Origin: Acinetobacter sp. ASP199
GTDB lineage: Bacteria > Pseudomonadota > Gammaproteobacteria > Pseudomonadales > Moraxellaceae
DNA length: 64,000 nt
Assembly: GCF_022700675.1 (NCBI RefSeq)
Contig: NZ_CP062182.1
Span: 1,922,001 to 1,986,000, forward strand
Direction: 5' to 3'
Position 1 is the stretch's first letter, and the number at the start of each line of letters is the position of its first letter. The notes under the pieces are model-generated. The model was not told where the DNA came from and made no database searches. It was given only the letters and a program-made list of their open reading frames with translations. This document shows, piece by piece, positions 28,163-37,011 of this stretch. Both the position numbers and the translations under genes were made by a program.

Positions 28163-28565
28163 GACCTAGCCCCTATTGAGTAAACTTTATGCCTGAGCAT
28201 TCCACAAAATCCATGTACTTCTAGGTAAAGGATTTTACGGATGAGTTAGCAACGAATATGCCAGCATCGCTATTCGACGGGTCAAGTAATCTTAAATCAC
28301 AGCAAAACAGTAACCATGAATAAGAACAAAAAAACTAAACAAAAAAGCTGCATAATCTTATGCAGCTCATTAATAAATGAATTGAATCAATTGTTTACAA
28401 TAACTTAAACTTGATCCAATATTTTGTTTTCAGAATTATAACACATTGATTTTTTATTGTTTCTAAAATTTAAATTTAATTATCTATTCAATCCTTAACT
28501 GTTCAGTCATCTAAAAAAACTGATTATTTTTCTATAATTAGAGGCTCACTCAATCAGATATTAAA
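28163..28565. other. Gene-free interval upstream of the purine permease
   Basis: About 400 bases. It holds the terminator at 28341-28367 and presumably the permease promoter; a TTGACC on the minus strand near 28277-28282 is a possible -35. I looked for the conserved core of a purine riboswitch and did not find it. Confidence 0.4.
28341..28367 (-). terminator. Intrinsic terminator upstream of the permease
   Basis: AGCTGCATAA-TC-TTATGCAGCT is a perfect 10-bp stem with six U residues following on the minus strand. It probably ends the transcript of the 53-residue gene at 28566-28727; if transcription starts upstream of it, it could instead act as an attenuator for the permease. Confidence 0.7.
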
Positions 28566-28727
28566 TTAATGACGAGTATGTTTCGCTTCAATTGCTTGCA
28601 GGGAATTATTGGCATCAGTAATGATTCGGTTAATTTCTTGCTGGCGCCTATTTTCACTTTGCTTATAAACATAATACCCCATCACACCGACCAATAGAGC
28701 GCAAACTGGAATTACATAACTTTTCAT
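28566..28727 (-). CDS. Small single-pass membrane protein, 53 residues
   Basis: The frame starts at an ATG at 28727 and ends with TAA at 28566. It begins with an N-terminal hydrophobic segment (VIPVCALLVGVMGYYVY) followed by a charged amphipathic tail (RRQQEINRIITDANN). The architecture is that of small membrane-anchored proteins. Codon use resembles neighbouring genes, and a terminator lies about 200 nt downstream, but no clear ribosome site precedes it. Function is unknown. Confidence 0.45.
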   Translation of the reverse strand: MKSYVIPVCALLVGVMGYYVYKQSENRRQQEINRIITDANNSLQAIEAKHTRH

Positions 28728-29365
28728 AATTATAGGCATTCTTCTACATTTTTAAGACTATGTGGATAAATTATCAATTATTCATGTGATAAAGTAGATG
28801 AATTTCTATATGAATTGTAACTAATATTATAAATTTGTACAATATTGACTCAGCTTAGTTTTATATATCAGGATTTATGAAAGAAAAATCATATTTTTAT
28901 GGTTTATACAAAGAATTGATCTGTTTAAATAAAATAATAAATATATTGTTTTTATATATATTATTAATAAATATGCGAAGTAGATTGTGATTTTTTATAT
29001 TAAAATCAATTATATAAATACTAAATAAATAACTATTCCGATTAAATATTTAACTTAAGTAGATTCTCATTTTTAATAGTTAGGTTGATAAAAAATCAGT
29101 TTTTAAGGCTTTATTTATAAAGAATATTAAATCCCCCTCTAACTCATTACCAAAATCCTCCATAACACCATTTATCTCATTCACTTATCTTGGTTCTTAA
29201 ACAGAATTTAAATTGTATGCTTTGAAATTGATGCTACTTTTTATAGCAGAATTCTTATCCTTAAAAAGCAAAGACTAAAATTCCGCACCTTTTTTACTGC
29301 TTTATTATTTATCTATAAAAAAAGACCACCTGTAGGTGATCCTTTTTTTAATTAAATATGCCTAC
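28728..29365. other. AT-rich, gene-poor interval
   Basis: About 640 bases of very AT-rich DNA, with tracts made almost only of A and T near 28920-29060. The one frame with a ribosome-site-like GGA is 28877-28990 on plus (37 residues, MKEKSYFYGLYKELICLNKI then a hydrophobic part); I cannot support it as a gene. Nothing resembling an insertion-sequence end, tRNA or attachment site is visible. The yaaA terminator lies at its right edge. Confidence 0.45.
29318..29352 (-). terminator. yaaA terminator
   Basis: AAAGACCACCTGTAGGTGATCCTTTTTTT forms an imperfect hairpin (ACCACCT/AGGTGAT) with A and T runs on each side. Confidence 0.65.
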
Positions 29366-30148
29366 TTAAGCAACGAGTTGTTCATCACGCTTAAAGACCA
29401 GTTCACCTTTAAGGGAACTCTCCGCATCAAAGTAATACCCTTCAGTATTAAAACCTTTCAGGTCTTCTACTCGATCAATCCTGTTTTCAATAATAAAGCG
29501 CGCCATCAGACCACGGGCTTTTTTGGCATAGAAACTGATGACTTTGTATTTACCATTTTTTTGATCCAGGAACACAGGCTTGATGATCTCCGCCTGAATT
29601 TTGCTTTCCTTAACAGATTTATAGTATTCATCAGAAGCAATATTCACCAAAAGCTCTGAATTCGCTGCTGCAAGATCATGATTGATTAGCTCAGTAATGA
29701 TATGCCCCCAGAATTCATACAGGTTATGACCACGCGGGTTGGCAAGTTTTGTTCCCATCTCTAAACGATAGGGCATCATCAGATCCAATGGACGTAACAG
29801 ACCATATAAGCCGGAAAGCATACGCAGATGTTCCTGGGCATAACTCAGGTGATGATCCTTTAAATTATAGGCATCAAGACCCGTATAAACATCACCTTTA
29901 AAAGCAAAAATTGCCTGTCGTGCATTTGACAGATCAAACTCTGCTTGCCAGTCACGGAAACGTTCAACATTGAGATGAGCAATTTTTTCACTCACCGACA
30001 TGAGACTGGCAATTTCTATTGCTGACAATTTGCTGGCAACTTTTATTAATTCCTGAGAATGTTTCAGCAATCTTGCTTGCGTATGCTGATCTGTTGGTAA
30101 CGATGATTCGTAGTCGAGAGTTTTTGCAGGGGAAATTAATGCGAGCAT
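29366..30148 (-). CDS. yaaA: YaaA/DUF328 peroxide stress protein
   Basis: A 260-residue cytoplasmic protein. The ATG at 30148 ([15 protein letters not shown]) has AGG 7 nt upstream and matches the family start; a TTG ten codons earlier is not needed. Conserved YaaA segments include [46 protein letters not shown] and [12 protein letters not shown]. In E. coli YaaA is induced by OxyR and lowers free intracellular iron during peroxide stress. It also shows a DNA-binding fold. The function here is from the family. Confidence 0.92.
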   Translation of the reverse strand: MLALISPAKTLDYESSLPTDQHTQARLLKHSQELIKVASKLSAIEIASLMSVSEKIAHLNVERFRDWQAEFDLSNARQAIFAFKGDVYTGLDAYNLKDHHLSYAQEHLRMLSGLYGLLRPLDLMMPYRLEMGTKLANPRGHNLYEFWGHIITELINHDLAAANSELLVNIASDEYYKSVKESKIQAEIIKPVFLDQKNGKYKVISFYAKKARGLMARFIIENRIDRVEDLKGFNTEGYYFDAESSLKGELVFKRDEQLVA

Positions 30149-30272
30149 AGCCAACCTGATTAAAAAGTGATTAATCAAACTATATCAGTCAAGTTATTTT
30201 AATTCCAATTCATGTTTTTACTTAACACAATCGTTAAAATACGCCTTTCTTCCCTCATTGATCGATTCTCCT

Positions 30273-30902
30273 ATGTCCGAGCAAATTTTCCTTCAGGGTC
30301 CTGTGGGACAAATTGAAGTTTTTGTGGATTATCCTCAGGGTGAAGTGAAAGGATTCGCGGTTGTTTGCCACCCTCATCCCTTGCAAGGTGGCACTCCACA
30401 CCATAAGGTTCCAGTATTACTGGCACAAATGTTTTTAGAGCGTGGTTGCGTTGTCTACCGTCCAAGTTTCCGTGGTTCTGGTCAAAGTGATGGTATACAC
30501 GACGAAGGCCATGGTGAAACAGATGACGTACTTGAAGTGATTAAATTCGCTCGTACGCAACATATTGGCCTGCCATTCTATGCAGGTGGCTTTAGTTTTG
30601 GCGCGCATGTGATGGCCAAAAGCTATGCCATGCTACCCGTAGAATTACAGTCCAAACAGATGATTTTATGTGGTTTACCAACCGCCACTGTAGCAGGTTT
30701 ACGCCACTATGTAACACCGCATGTTAAAGGCGATATTCTGTTCCTGCATGGCGAAGCCGATGATGTGACATTGTTATCGGATCTGATTGAATGGGCCAAG
30801 CCACAGCGTCACTTGTTGACCATTCTGCCAGGCGCCAATCATTTCTTTACTGGTTATCTCAAGCAGTTACGTATTGCGATTACACGCTTTTTAATGCTGT
30901 AA
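30273..30902 (+). CDS. Alpha/beta hydrolase
   Basis: A 209-residue protein starting MSEQIFLQGPVGQIEVFV. The fold is recognised from VVCHPHPLQGGTPHHKV (oxyanion region), YRPSFRGSGQSDG, the nucleophile elbow GGFSFGAH (Gly-x-Ser-x-Gly), the acid in GEADDVTLLSD and the His in PGANHFFTGYL. It resembles the YfhR/COG2945 short hydrolase group. The substrate is unknown. It is cytoplasmic, with no signal peptide, and probably monocistronic with a terminator right after the stop. Confidence 0.85.
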   Translation: MSEQIFLQGPVGQIEVFVDYPQGEVKGFAVVCHPHPLQGGTPHHKVPVLLAQMFLERGCVVYRPSFRGSGQSDGIHDEGHGETDDVLEVIKFARTQHIGLPFYAGGFSFGAHVMAKSYAMLPVELQSKQMILCGLPTATVAGLRHYVTPHVKGDILFLHGEADDVTLLSDLIEWAKPQRHLLTILPGANHFFTGYLKQLRIAITRFLML

Positions 30903-30915
30903 AAGTTATATAAAT

Positions 30916-30946
30916 AAAAAGCGGCTCAATAGCCGCTTTTTTTTAA
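30916..30946 (+). terminator. Terminator of the alpha/beta hydrolase gene
   Basis: AAAAAGCGGCT-CAAT-AGCCGCTTTTTTTT. The T-run overlaps the end of the convergent gene at 30943. Confidence 0.88.
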
Positions 30947-31308
30947 TTTTTCCATTCGAATTCACTAAAGCTTTCTTGTTCTTTCAGGGATGCTTCTACA
31001 GCTTGTGCCAGCTGATTGAGCAGGCTCTGTTCAGTAATCCGATCCAGCCAGTCCTGTTCTTCATCTGGATAAGATGCAATCTCACAGACAAAATGTCCTT
31101 CACTGTCACGGCTTTCACAACTCACCGAAAGTGGTAAGGCGTGTTCATCCACTGCAACCGCAACTTGCCCACCACTTTGTGGCAGAGTTTGAAAGCCATA
31201 TTTTCCGAGTTCGCTGGCAAGAAATTGCGCGACATACTCCTGGGTCTCACGACTATCCTGTAATTGTTGTTGGCTTTGAGTATTGGCCATAAATTTTAAT
31301 TTTCGCAT
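30943..31308 (-). CDS. Conserved hypothetical cytoplasmic protein
   Basis: A 121-residue protein. The ATG at 31308 (MRKLKFMANTQSQ) has GGA upstream and lies after the tyrA-aroA terminator; longer in-frame starts would be inside that terminator. It is acidic (pairs such as YPDEEQDWLDRI and SLKEQESFSEFEW), with no signal peptide or membrane segment. No domain is recognised. It is downstream of tyrA-aroA on the same strand but separated by a strong terminator, so it likely has its own promoter. Confidence 0.65.
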   Translation of the reverse strand: MRKLKFMANTQSQQQLQDSRETQEYVAQFLASELGKYGFQTLPQSGGQVAVAVDEHALPLSVSCESRDSEGHFVCEIASYPDEEQDWLDRITEQSLLNQLAQAVEASLKEQESFSEFEWKN

Positions 31309-31364
31309 CGCTACATCCAAATGGCTTTTTTCTTGTATGGGTTTAGCATAAGCCAATATAAACA

Positions 31365-31397
31365 AAACAGCCAAGCAAAAGCTTGGCTGTTTCACAT
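31365..31397 (-). terminator. Terminator of the pheA-hisC-tyrA/aroA operon
   Basis: ACAGCCAAGC-AAAA-GCTTGGCTGT is a perfect 10-bp stem, 12 nt after the stop of tyrA-aroA, with a T-rich tail on the minus strand. Confidence 0.87.
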
Positions 31398-31408
31398 AAA
31401 TTTAAGGA

Positions 31409-33655
31409 TTATTCTGTCACTGCAATCGTCAGACCGGCCTGTGAAGTCAGTTCAGTAAAGGTTGGGAAACTGGTTGCTACTGTTTCCGTTCCCACAATAC
31501 GAATTTCTTCAGAATTACGTAGGCCTGCAATTGAGAAACTCATGGCAATACGGTGATCATGATGGGATTCAATTTCACCACCGCTAAAGATTGCTGACCA
31601 GTCACCTGCTTTGCCTTTACCTTCAATGATGATGCCATCATCTGTTGGTGTACAATCGATGCCCATGGTTTTCAGACCATCAGCCATCACCTGAATACGA
31701 TCCGATTCTTTGACACGCAGTTCAGCCGCACCGGTCAGGATAGTTTGACCTTCCGCACATGCTGCAGCAATAAATAATGCCGGGAATTCATCAATCGCCA
31801 GTGGCACCTGATCTTCTGGCATATGAATACCTTTTAAGGTACGTGTACCACGAATACGAATGTCTGCAATCGGTTCACCACCGGCAATACGCTCATTTTC
31901 AACTGTAATGTCTGCCCCCATTTGCTTGAGGATTTCAATCACACCGGTACGGGTCGGGTTAATGCCCACAGCTTCAAGCGTTACATCAGCATTTTCTGTA
32001 ATTGCCGCACCCACCATAAAGAAAGCAGCAGAAGAAATATCAGATGGTACCTGGATATTGGTGCCTACTAATTTACCACCACCTTGAAGTGAAATACGAT
32101 TGTCTTCAGTTTTCACGTCATAACCAAAAGCACGCAACATACGTTCAGTATGGTCACGCGTTGGTTCAGGCTCAGTTACCGAAGTTTCACCTTCAGCCCA
32201 CAGACCTGCCAGCAAAATACCTGATTTCACCTGAGCAGAAGCCATTGGTAAATCGTACTGGATACCTTTCAGGTTTTGATTACCTGTAATGGATACCGGT
32301 GGCGTACCACGCTCACCTGTGGTTTGAATCTGTGCACCCATTTCGCGTAAAGGCTTGGCAATACGCTCCATTGGGCGTTTTGATAGTGACGCATCACCGG
32401 TCATGACTGAGTCAAATTTCTGCGCTGCCAGCATCCCAGATAGCAAACGCATTGATGTACCTGAGTTGCCCATATACAGCGCAGACTGCGGTGCTTTCAG
32501 ACCGTGCATGCCAACACCGTGAATGGTCACTTCACCATTTTTAGGGCCTTCAATGCTGACACCCATATCACGGAATGCTTGCAGAGTAGCTAAAGCATCT
32601 TCACCTTCAAGGAAACCGGTTACATGTGTAGTGCCTTCAGCAATCGCACCAAACATGATGGAACGGTGTGACACAGATTTGTCACCTGGCACGGTAAATT
32701 TGCCCTGGAATTTCTTGGCACCCGGCTGAATGGTAAATTGTTGTGTCACGTTATTTTTCTCCATGAAAGGTTTCTTGGCGAGCATATGATTGAAATGCTG
32801 GCGTGCTGCCTGTGCATGTCCCAATAAGCCCATCAATGCTTGGGAATCTTCGTCTTCAATCAACTTGCGGATAATTGCCAGCTGAGCCTCAAAGCCATCT
32901 ACAGCATTGAGAATTGCTTTTTTGTTGGCAAAAAAGATGTCATGCCACATTTGTGGATCACTGGCCGCGATACGCGAAAAGTCGCGGAAGCCACCGGCAG
33001 CATAACGAAAAATATCCAGATTGTCTTCGCGCTTGGCCAGTTGTTCGACCAGATTAAACGCCATCAGATGCGGAAGATGACTGGTATGCGCCAGCACTTC
33101 ATCGTGCTTTTCCACATCCATACAGATCACTTCCGCTTTTGCCGCCTGCCACAGTTGAATCAGTTTATCGACTGCCCACGCTGCACTGGTCGGTAACGGC
33201 GTCAAAATCACCTTGTGATTGGCAAACAGATCGACCTTACCAGCATGCACCCCAGTATGCTCGGCACCCGCAATCGGATGTCCGGGCACAAAACCTGCTG
33301 GTAATGCTTCACCAAAGACAACTTTGGCTGCATCCACCACATTACCTTTGGTACTACCAACATCAGTAATAATGGTACCTTCAGCCAGATAAGGCTGAAT
33401 GGTTTCCAATACCTTTTGCGTAGCACGTACCGGCAAAGCCAGGACAATCAGGTCTGCATCTTTGACTGCTTGTACAGGATCTGCATAACCTTGGGAAATT
33501 AATCCCAAAGCTTTGGCATCTTCCAGTGTTTTTTGTGAGCGTGTTGATGCCACGATATCATTGGCTAAATGCTCGGCCTTGATGACACGCGCCAGACTTG
33601 AACCAATCAGTCCAAGTCCGATGAAAGCAACTTTTTCAAACAGTGGCTGCGACAT
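31409..33655 (-). CDS. tyrA-aroA: Fused prephenate dehydrogenase and EPSP synthase
   Basis: A 748-residue bifunctional protein. Residues 1-290 are the NAD-dependent prephenate dehydrogenase (IGLGLIGSSLARV, TDVGSTKG, PGHPIAGAEHTG, and the HTSHLPH motif), which makes 4-hydroxyphenylpyruvate for tyrosine. After a linker, residues from about 305 on are EPSP synthase (PGDKSVSHRSIMFG, GNSGTSMRLLSG, RDHTERML, IDEFPALF, KESDRI), which joins shikimate-3-phosphate and PEP. The fusion is known from pseudomonads and Acinetobacter. Its start is 3 nt from the hisC stop, so translation is likely coupled. Both active sites look complete. Confidence 0.96.
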   Translation of the reverse strand: MSQPLFEKVAFIGLGLIGSSLARVIKAEHLANDIVASTRSQKTLEDAKALGLISQGYADPVQAVKDADLIVLALPVRATQKVLETIQPYLAEGTIITDVGSTKGNVVDAAKVVFGEALPAGFVPGHPIAGAEHTGVHAGKVDLFANHKVILTPLPTSAAWAVDKLIQLWQAAKAEVICMDVEKHDEVLAHTSHLPHLMAFNLVEQLAKREDNLDIFRYAAGGFRDFSRIAASDPQMWHDIFFANKKAILNAVDGFEAQLAIIRKLIEDEDSQALMGLLGHAQAARQHFNHMLAKKPFMEKNNVTQQFTIQPGAKKFQGKFTVPGDKSVSHRSIMFGAIAEGTTHVTGFLEGEDALATLQAFRDMGVSIEGPKNGEVTIHGVGMHGLKAPQSALYMGNSGTSMRLLSGMLAAQKFDSVMTGDASLSKRPMERIAKPLREMGAQIQTTGERGTPPVSITGNQNLKGIQYDLPMASAQVKSGILLAGLWAEGETSVTEPEPTRDHTERMLRAFGYDVKTEDNRISLQGGGKLVGTNIQVPSDISSAAFFMVGAAITENADVTLEAVGINPTRTGVIEILKQMGADITVENERIAGGEPIADIRIRGTRTLKGIHMPEDQVPLAIDEFPALFIAAACAEGQTILTGAAELRVKESDRIQVMADGLKTMGIDCTPTDDGIIIEGKGKAGDWSAIFSGGEIESHHDHRIAMSFSIAGLRNSEEIRIVGTETVATSFPTFTELTSQAGLTIAVTE

Positions 33656-33658
33656 AAC

Positions 33659-34750
33659 TTAAGCTTTCGCCTCTAAGCCGAGTACTTTAGCGAGTGCAGC
33701 AAGGAATTTTGCATTTTCAGCTTCAGTACCAATCGATACGCGCAGGTGGTTAGCAATACCCACTGGACGTACGATTACACCTTCTTTCAGCAACTTGTTA
33801 AATGTTTCCGCTGGATCAGCCTGTACATCCACCAGAATGAAGTTGGCACGTGAAGGCACATAATTTAAGCCCAGCGCTTTAAAACCAGCTTCAAGCTGAG
33901 CCATACCCACTTTATTCACTTCACGAGATTTCTCGATGAATGCTTCATCTTTCAGCGCAGCAACTGCAGCCACCATCGCTAAATGGTTAACGTTGAATGG
34001 CTGACGGATACGGTTCAGGTAATCAGTCACTTCTACAGACGCCAATGCGAAACCAACACGCAATGCAGCCAGGCCATAACATTTAGACAAAGTACGGCTA
34101 ACAATCAGGTTTGGATACTGGTTTAAGAATTTCAGGCTGTTGAAGTTTTCCGGGAAATATTCCACATACGCTTCATCCAGAACTACGATCACGTTCGCAG
34201 GAATTTTCTGCATGAATGCTTCAAATTCAGATTCTTCGAACCAGGTGCCTGTCGGGTTATTCGGATTGGCAATAAAGATCAGCTTGGTATTGTCTTTTAC
34301 TGCAGCAGCCATGGCTTCAAGATCATGCGAGAAGCCTTTTGCTGGTACTTCAATCGCTTCAGCATGAATTGCTTGAGTTACCAGTTCGTATACTGCGAAT
34401 GCATGCTGGCTGTAAATCACGGAATCTTTTTCAGAAACGAATGCACGGGCAAACATTTCCAGCAAGTCGTTTGAACCATTCCCCAAAGTAACCTGGTCAT
34501 GATTAAAGCCAAACTGTGCCTTGATCTGGTCTTTCAGGATAAAACCACCACCATCAGGATAACGACCAATTTCCGCCAGTTCTGCAGCAACTGCTTCTTT
34601 AACTTTATCTGAACAGCCCAACGGGTTTTCATTTGAAGCCAGTTTTACGATATCTGTGATCCCTAACTCACGTTCAAGCTCACTGATTGGCTTACCTGGC
34701 TGGTATGGTTTTAACTTTGAGATGCCTTGATTGGCTGGCACAAACGACAT
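33659..34750 (-). CDS. hisC: Histidinol-phosphate/aromatic aminotransferase
   Basis: A 363-residue PLP enzyme. The ATG at 34750 (MSFVPANQGISKLKPYQPG) has GGAAG upstream; the longer frame is the tail of pheA read in another phase. Substrate-site SNENPLG, the aspartate in ANPNNPTG and the lysine in RTLSKCYGLAALRVG are present. Its place between pheA and tyrA-aroA suggests a role as the aromatic aminotransferase for phenylalanine and tyrosine, as in the HisC2 group, though histidinol-phosphate activity cannot be excluded. Confidence 0.92.
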   Translation of the reverse strand: MSFVPANQGISKLKPYQPGKPISELERELGITDIVKLASNENPLGCSDKVKEAVAAELAEIGRYPDGGGFILKDQIKAQFGFNHDQVTLGNGSNDLLEMFARAFVSEKDSVIYSQHAFAVYELVTQAIHAEAIEVPAKGFSHDLEAMAAAVKDNTKLIFIANPNNPTGTWFEESEFEAFMQKIPANVIVVLDEAYVEYFPENFNSLKFLNQYPNLIVSRTLSKCYGLAALRVGFALASVEVTDYLNRIRQPFNVNHLAMVAAVAALKDEAFIEKSREVNKVGMAQLEAGFKALGLNYVPSRANFILVDVQADPAETFNKLLKEGVIVRPVGIANHLRVSIGTEAENAKFLAALAKVLGLEAKA

Positions 34751-34815
34751 TTTATACTTCCGATTTACGTGTGAAACAGTGGTCAGCACCCTCGCACTGA
34801 CCACAGATGGCTGAC

Positions 34816-35925
34816 TTAAAGTACAGCTTGAGGATATGAACCCAATACGCGAACTTCTTTCACCAATGGGCGAATTTCTTCGATTGCAGCTTTGACATGT
34901 TCCTGATCGATATGGCCTTCCAGATCGATAAAGAACACATAAGCCCATTTTTCAGGAAGTGCTGGACGAGTTTCAATACTTGTTAGACTAATGTTGTGCT
35001 TGGCAAATGGTGCAAGAATCTCAAGCAATGCACCTGCACGGTCATGCGCTGATACCAGTAGTGAAGTTTTGTCATTACCGCTTTGTGGTACTTTCTCGCG
35101 ACCAATCACCAGGAAACGTGTGGTATTTTCCGGATTGTCCTCGATATTGCTATGCATAATCTCAAGGTTATAGATGTTCGCAGCAATTTCAGAGGCAATT
35201 GCAGCAGAATGCCATTCATTCTGAATACGGCGTGCTGCTTCGGCATTTGAACTCAGTGCGACACGTTCAACACCTGGATAATGAGCATCTAACCATTTAC
35301 GGCATTGTGCCAAAGTTTGCTGATGCGCATAAATCTGCTTGATACTGTCTTTACGTGTATTTGCAGAAATCAGGAACTGGTGATGAATTGGTAATTCCAC
35401 TTCACCAATCACATTGAGATGTGAAGTTTTGAAACAGTCTAAAGTATGGTTCACCACACCTTCAGACGAGTTTTCAACGGGTACTAGACCATAATGTGCA
35501 CTGCCTGCTTCTACCTCACGGAACACTTCATCAATAGTTGGCAATGGACGAACCACAGCATCATGTCCAAAATGTTTCAATACTGCTGAATGAGTATAGG
35601 TACCCACAGGCCCCAAGAAAGCAATACTTTGTGGAGCTTCGAGCGCCAAACATGCTGACATGATTTCACGGAACAAACGTGCCATAGTCGTATCTGACAA
35701 TGGTCCCTCATTGCGTTCCATAACATTACGCAAAACCTGCGCTTCACGTTCAGGACGGTAAAACAGTGGATTCTCTTCCGAAGCAAACTTTGCTTTCGCT
35801 ACAGCTTCTGCCAAACGCGCACGGCGATTGATAAGTTGCTGAATTTGCTGATCAACTGAATCGATATCTTCACGAATCTTAGCCAAATCAAGAGAAGTCG
35901 TAGTGTTTTGATCGTCGTTGATCAT
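34816..35925 (-). CDS. pheA: Chorismate mutase / prephenate dehydratase (P-protein)
   Basis: A 369-residue bifunctional enzyme; the ATG at 35925 (MINDDQNTT) has AAGGG upstream, six codons inside the longer frame. Residues about 12-95 are an AroQ chorismate mutase (IREDIDSVDQQIQQLINRRA), then prephenate dehydratase (FLGPVGTYTHSAVLKHFG, VPVENSSEGVVNHTLD, the catalytic Thr-Arg-Phe in NTTRFLVIG), then an ACT domain (DRAGALLEILAPFAKHNISL, ETRP) that senses phenylalanine. It is the first gene of the aromatic operon. No leader peptide rich in Phe was seen upstream. Confidence 0.96.
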   Translation of the reverse strand: MINDDQNTTTSLDLAKIREDIDSVDQQIQQLINRRARLAEAVAKAKFASEENPLFYRPEREAQVLRNVMERNEGPLSDTTMARLFREIMSACLALEAPQSIAFLGPVGTYTHSAVLKHFGHDAVVRPLPTIDEVFREVEAGSAHYGLVPVENSSEGVVNHTLDCFKTSHLNVIGEVELPIHHQFLISANTRKDSIKQIYAHQQTLAQCRKWLDAHYPGVERVALSSNAEAARRIQNEWHSAAIASEIAANIYNLEIMHSNIEDNPENTTRFLVIGREKVPQSGNDKTSLLVSAHDRAGALLEILAPFAKHNISLTSIETRPALPEKWAYVFFIDLEGHIDQEHVKAAIEEIRPLVKEVRVLGSYPQAVL

Positions 35926-36410
35926 CGTGATGTCGCCCTTCATAAACCGTAACTGTTTCAGTATAACAATAGTAAGCTTTCAAATGTTACGCAATATGAC
36001 TTTGTCTTTTAAAAGTCAGTAATTTATACGTTGTCTAACCACTCATCGCATCTGCAATGTTTGGTAACATTTTCCACAGCATTTGCAGCAAAAATTACAT
36101 TATCAAATTGTAAAGTTTGCATTTGCATCTTAACTGATTTTAGTATAGATGAATTATCATTATTTCTTAATCTGTATAACGATTTTAACCATAAGAAAAC
36201 TCATGCATCTACCTAAAGATCAGCGATATATGGGAGTTCTGAGATGATCAATAGTTCATTTTAAAATTACCGCTTAAAATCCTGCCTATATGCGTTTTTT
36301 ACTTGTTTTAACAGATATTTTTACATTTAACATGTATTCATTTACAAATCAGACACGATTTTTAAACCTTATCCCGCTAGTCTGTTCAAAACTTAGGCTG
36401 GAGCAAATAC
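35926..36410. other. Divergent intergenic region between pheA and the DJ-1/PfpI gene
   Basis: About 485 bases with no supportable gene. It must hold promoters for both flanking genes. I see a single TTTTCCACA (one mismatch from a DnaA box) near 36069 and AT-rich sequence, but no hairpin or attenuator. Confidence 0.4.
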
Positions 36411-36929
36411 ATGCCAAAAAGAATAGCTGTGCTCGTAACACATAACTTTGATGATCAGGAATATTTCGAACCTGTGGAAGCTTTTCTTGCTGCCAGTCAT
36501 AGCATCTGCAATATTGAACATGAAGCCGGGAAAGTCATTTATGGCCAGCAACATACCGCTTCAGTGACGATAGATGAAAGTATTGACCAGATCTGCGTCG
36601 ATGATTTTGATGCCCTATTGATTCCAGGTGGAGAATCTCCCCTGACCTTTACTTCAGATGCTGTCGTTCTGAAATTGATTCAGGAATTTAATGCAGCTAA
36701 TAAAACTATCTTTAGCATTTGTGATGGCTCACTGCTTTTGGGTGCAGCTGACGTACTGAAAGATCGGATTATTACCAGTATTCGTGACCATGCACACTGG
36801 CTGCAAGATGCAGGCGGTCGTTATTATGATGCAGAACTGGTCAATGATAATAATCAGTTAATCTCTTCACGTGCACCGGACGATTTACCTGTGTTTATTA
36901 ATGAGTGTCTGGAAGTATTAAGGTCTTAA
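36411..36929 (+). CDS. DJ-1/PfpI family protein
   Basis: A 172-residue protein of the YhbO/PfpI branch of the DJ-1 superfamily: VLVTHNFDDQEYFEP at the N-terminus with the conserved acid, LLIPGGESPL, then the nucleophile elbow SICDGSLLLGAADVL. The cysteine is kept, but the His that normally follows it (CHG) is Asp here. The C-terminal part reads LISSRAPDDLPVFINECLEVL. Family members are described as proteases, glyoxalases or deglycases; no activity can be deduced. An intrinsic terminator follows. Confidence 0.85.
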   Translation: MPKRIAVLVTHNFDDQEYFEPVEAFLAASHSICNIEHEAGKVIYGQQHTASVTIDESIDQICVDDFDALLIPGGESPLTFTSDAVVLKLIQEFNAANKTIFSICDGSLLLGAADVLKDRIITSIRDHAHWLQDAGGRYYDAELVNDNNQLISSRAPDDLPVFINECLEVLRS

Positions 36930-36960
36930 AATATGAAAAATGTGATTTGCTCCCTCGCAT

Positions 36961-36990
36961 AAAAATGAGCCCTTACAGGCTCATTTTTGC
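36961..36990. terminator. Bidirectional terminator
   Basis: AAAAATGAGC and GCTCATTTTT arms around an 8-nt loop, between convergent genes. Confidence 0.88.
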
Positions 36991-37011
36991 TTTATATCGA
37001 ATGAAATACTT

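Noticed and set aside
28170..28340. Purine riboswitch before the NCS2 permease
   Set aside because: I searched by eye for the conserved junction sequences of the purine aptamer on the minus strand and did not find them.
28877..28990. 37-codon plus frame (MKEKSYFYG) in the AT-rich island
   Set aside because: Only a GGA-like ribosome site supports it; composition is simply AT-rich and no conservation can be judged.
36060..36085. DnaA box or replication origin near TTTTCCACA
   Set aside because: A single near-match in AT-rich DNA, without clustering or origin genes nearby.
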